DNA of 8,807 nucleotides from an uncultured Clostridia bacterium. GTDB taxonomy: Bacteria; Bacillota; Clostridia; Oscillospirales; Oscillospiraceae. The DNA lies in NCBI GenBank assembly GCA_947177005.1, contig CAMWSZ010000103.1, positions 1-8,807 of the forward strand. The letters run 5' to 3'. The position numbers and the translations under genes are program-made. Of the stretch, positions 7,330-8,807 are shown piece by piece; positions within the stretch are counted from its first letter, which is position 1; each line of letters starts with the position of its first letter. The notes beneath the pieces were generated by a model. It was not told the DNA's origin. It did not search any database and saw only the letters and a program-made list of their open reading frames with translations.

Positions 7330-7345
7330 TATATTGTACAATATA
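7330..7345. promoter_or_regulatory. Perfect 16-bp palindrome at promoter start point (operator candidate)
   Basis: TATATTGTACAATATA equals its own reverse complement. It begins seven bases downstream of the -10 box of the membrane-protein gene, so it covers the predicted start point and early leader. A repressor dimer bound here would block transcription. It could also simply be AT-rich DNA, or lie within an unwinding region next to the DnaA-box cluster. Confidence 0.5.
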
Positions 7346-7352
7346 CATTATC

Positions 7353-7381
7353 ACTATACCATAAACCCGAGAATATGACAA
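7353..7381 (-). promoter_or_regulatory. Strong predicted promoter of the small membrane-protein gene
   Basis: Minus strand: TTGTCA (7381-7376), exactly 17 bp, then TATAGT (7358-7353) preceded by TGG, an extended -10. This is among the best promoter matches in the window and supports the gene starting at 7305. Confidence 0.7.
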
Positions 7382-7418
7382 TGAAAACCTTTTTCTGACA
7401 GCGAATGCGGTCCCGTTT

Positions 7419-7705
7419 TGTGGAAAAGTCGAGGGTCCAGCGGTAAAGTTTTCCACAACCGGCATAACGGTTCCGGAAAAGAGTGTAAATTCCGAACCTT
7501 TTTCAGGAATCCACATGTTGACATAACGATGTGGAAAACTGTGTGGATAATGTGCAAAACCCAAGGCAGACTGTGGTTCGGGCCGGTTTCGCACAGATTA
7601 TGACAACCAGTTCCTTTGTCACTTTTTGGATACTTATGTCCTTTTTTGTCAAATGGCGTCGAATTGTGGAAAACATGCGCGAAAAAACGGCCCGCTTTTT
7701 CCACA
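7419..7705. other. Cluster of six DnaA boxes (candidate replication origin or DnaA-binding locus)
   Basis: The gene-free stretch 7306-7819 contains six 9-mers matching TTWTCCACA. The consensus TTATCCACA is present once, on the minus strand at 7550-7542. TTTTCCACA occurs five times: plus strand 7449-7457 and 7697-7705; minus strand 7427-7419, 7538-7530 and 7673-7665. A weaker seventh, GAATCCACA, is at 7507-7515. Two pairs face each other with 21-bp and 23-bp gaps (7419/7449 and 7665/7697). A tandem pair with 12-bp periodicity lies between them (7530 and 7542). Such clustering is known from bacterial oriC and from DnaA-regulated loci. AT-rich DNA at 7321-7362 could serve for unwinding. Genes on both sides point outward. 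dnaA and dnaN are not in the window, so oriC is a hypothesis; DnaA control of the flanking promoters is the alternative. Confidence 0.62.
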
Positions 7706-7737
7706 GACGCCGGGAGGCGGGACTGCACAATCCGGGC

Positions 7738-7766
7738 TTGCGTTATGCGGAAAAATAGATTATGAT
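7738..7766 (+). promoter_or_regulatory. Predicted promoter of metV-metF
   Basis: TTGCGT (7738-7743), a 17-bp spacer and TATGAT (7761-7766) form a reasonable vegetative promoter 33 bp after the last DnaA box. The start point would be near 7773, giving a leader of about 47 nt. Confidence 0.55.
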
Positions 7767-7778
7767 GTATGAGAAGAT

Positions 7779-7794
7779 CCCCCGCTGCCGGGGG
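7779..7794 (+). promoter_or_regulatory. GC-only hairpin in the metV leader
   Basis: CCCCCG, loop CTGC, CGGGGG: a 6-bp stem of pure G-C pairs within about 10 nt of the predicted mRNA 5' end. It is not followed by a U-run, so it is not a terminator. A 5'-end stabiliser is plausible. Confidence 0.4.
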
Positions 7795-7819
7795 CCGGAG
7801 AAAAGAGGAGGCTTTCGAT

Positions 7820-8470
7820 ATGATTATCACACAGAAAAAGCCGGTGGAAGAGCTGCTGGAAATGCTGGAGGGCGTGAAGAAGGTGGCGGTGATCGGCTGC
7901 GGACAGTGCGCGTCCGCCTGTCAGACCGGCGGCGAGCCGGAGATCCAGGCGATGAAGGAGCTGTTGGAGGAGCACGGCATGGAAGTTGTGGGGACCGTGC
8001 TGCCGGACGAGTGCTGCCACAAGCTGCTGGTGAAGCGGGACAGCAAGGCGGTCAAAACCAGCGGCGCGGAGGCGGTGGTGTGTCTGGCCTGCGGCGACGG
8101 AACCCAAACGGTAGCGGACAATCTCCCCCTGCCCGTCTATCCCGCCAACAACACCATGTTTCTGGGACAGGTGGAGCGGGTTGGAATATTTAATGAGTAC
8201 TGCCGGATGTGCGGCGACTGCGTGCTGGGCTCTACCGGCGGCATCTGTCCCATTACCAAGTGCGCCAAGAGCCTGGTCAACGGGCCCTGCGGCGGTCAGA
8301 AAAACGGGAAATGCGAGGTTAATCCAGACAACGACTGCGCGTGGATTCTGATTTATAAGCGGCTGGTGGAAATCGGTCAGGAGCACAAGCTGGGCCAGAC
8401 GCGGCCCGATAAGGGCTATTCCGGGGTTTCGTATCCCAGACGCATCAATCTGCGGGAAAAGAAAAAGTAA
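7820..8470 (+). CDS. metV: MetV: Cys-rich methylenetetrahydrofolate reductase C-terminal-type (MTHFR_C) subunit
   Basis: This is the partner subunit of the MetF flavoprotein in MetVF-type methylenetetrahydrofolate reductases. The 216-residue protein matches the MTHFR_C family and has 15 cysteines. An N-terminal half of Rossmann-like character carries IGCGQCASACQTGG (C27, C30, C34), DECCHK (C65, C66) and VCLACGDGTQ (C88, C91). A second cluster, YCRMCGDCVLGSTGGICP through KCAKSLVNGPCGG to DNDCAW, holds C128, C131, C134, C143, C148, C157, C165 and C173. Such spacing suits iron-sulfur or zinc binding; in acetogens MetV is described as carrying iron-sulfur clusters and passing electrons to MetF. 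ATG 7820 was chosen over 7769 because GAGGAGG lies eight bases upstream and MIITQKKPVEELLE is the natural start. The metF ATG follows 14 bp after the stop, so they form one operon. Confidence 0.88.
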   Translation: MIITQKKPVEELLEMLEGVKKVAVIGCGQCASACQTGGEPEIQAMKELLEEHGMEVVGTVLPDECCHKLLVKRDSKAVKTSGAEAVVCLACGDGTQTVADNLPLPVYPANNTMFLGQVERVGIFNEYCRMCGDCVLGSTGGICPITKCAKSLVNGPCGGQKNGKCEVNPDNDCAWILIYKRLVEIGQEHKLGQTRPDKGYSGVSYPRRINLREKKK

Positions 8471-8484
8471 GGGGGCTTTGGACG

Positions 8485-8807
8485 ATGAGTTTGCTGCAAA
8501 AAGCGTTGGAGAGCGGACGGTTCGCCGTGACCGCGGAAATGGCCCCCCCAAAGGGGTATGATTTTCAGAAGCAAATGGAGGCCGCCGCCCTGCTGAACGG
8601 TAAAGTGGACGGCGTGAACGTAACAGATATGCAGTCCGCGTGCCTGAAGGCGTCCTCTCTGGGACTGTGCGTCCATTTGAAGCAGGCCGGAATCGAGCCG
8701 GTCCTGCAAATCAAGGTCCGAGACAGAAACCGTATGGCGATCATGGGCGACATCCTGTCGGAGTCGTCCTTCGGAATCGAAACCATGCTTGCCCTGACCG
8801 GCGACCA
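8485..8807 (+). CDS. metF: 5,10-methylenetetrahydrofolate reductase (MetF), 5' part, cut by window edge
   Basis: This cytoplasmic flavoenzyme reduces 5,10-methylene-tetrahydrofolate to 5-methyl-tetrahydrofolate. Only the first 107 codons are present, about one third of a usual protein of about 290-310 residues. Visible family motifs of the TIM-barrel are TAEMAPPKGYD (the active-site Glu region at the end of strand 1), VDGVNVTDMQSA, GIEPVLQIKVRDRNRMAIMGD (the conserved RDRNR folate/flavin loop) and FGIETMLALTGD. ATG 8485 has a G-rich AAGGGGG site nine bases upstream and lies 14 bp after metV. The pairing with metV suggests a MetVF complex. The methyl group may go to methionine or, if a Wood-Ljungdahl pathway exists, to acetyl-CoA; the window cannot tell which. 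Confidence 0.93.
   Translation, partial: MSLLQKALESGRFAVTAEMAPPKGYDFQKQMEAAALLNGKVDGVNVTDMQSACLKASSLGLCVHLKQAGIEPVLQIKVRDRNRMAIMGDILSESSFGIETMLALTGD

Noticed and set aside
7518..7551. TTGACA followed by GATAAT as a plus-strand promoter inside the DnaA-box cluster
   Set aside because: The spacer is 22 bp, too long for a vegetative promoter, and the GATAAT is part of a DnaA box.
7531..7758. A 75-codon plus-strand frame (and a 158-codon minus-strand frame over 7354-7830) in the intergenic region
   Set aside because: No ribosome binding site, no recognisable protein, and it runs through the DnaA boxes; judged non-coding.
7760..8551. A 263-codon open frame on the minus strand opposite metV and the metF start
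   Set aside because: It covers two recognisable genes on the other strand, and its sequence resembles no family; it is a frame shadow.

Overview
The window looks like chromosomal DNA from an anaerobic Firmicute of the Clostridia, probably of the Oscillospiraceae type. This rests on GGAGG-type ribosome binding sites, a Gram-positive style lipoprotein with a long Asn/Ser/Gly linker, the BMP-type nucleoside ABC transporter layout, and a metV-metF pair of the kind found in clostridia and acetogens. The genus assignment is inference, because no 16S rRNA or other marker is present. No transposase, integrase, CRISPR array, tRNA or rRNA is visible. Both ends cut through genes.

Left part (1-4920) is a purine nucleoside module. 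On the minus strand, read right to left, are a BMP-family substrate-binding lipoprotein (3935-2649), a double-ABC ATPase (2578-1040) and a permease (1038-1, cut by the window edge). They form one operon with a good promoter at 4015-3987. Between the lipoprotein and ATPase genes lies a strong RNA hairpin with a UUCG loop, which probably lets the binding protein be made in excess. A DeoD-type purine nucleoside phosphorylase (4154-4870) is transcribed divergently from the same 218-bp intergenic region. Together they suggest uptake of purine nucleosides followed by phosphorolysis to base and ribose-1-phosphate.

Middle part (4874-7320): deoD and metG converge on a shared hairpin terminator. metG (methionyl-tRNA synthetase, 6898-4922) has its own promoter and a leader hairpin. 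Upstream on the same strand is an unrecognised three-helix membrane protein of about 106 residues (7305-6985).

Right part (7306-8807) starts with 514 bp lacking a gene. It contains a perfect 16-bp palindrome at a predicted transcription start and then six DnaA-box 9-mers (TTATCCACA or TTTTCCACA on either strand) within 287 bp, in a symmetrical inverted-pair arrangement. Genes on each side point away from it. This is the most interesting element here: a candidate replication origin or other DnaA-binding locus without dnaA beside it. To its right is a + strand operon of metV (Cys-rich partner or C-terminal domain of methylenetetrahydrofolate reductase) and the start of metF, the flavin-dependent reductase, a one-carbon module that feeds methyl groups to methionine or acetyl-CoA synthesis.
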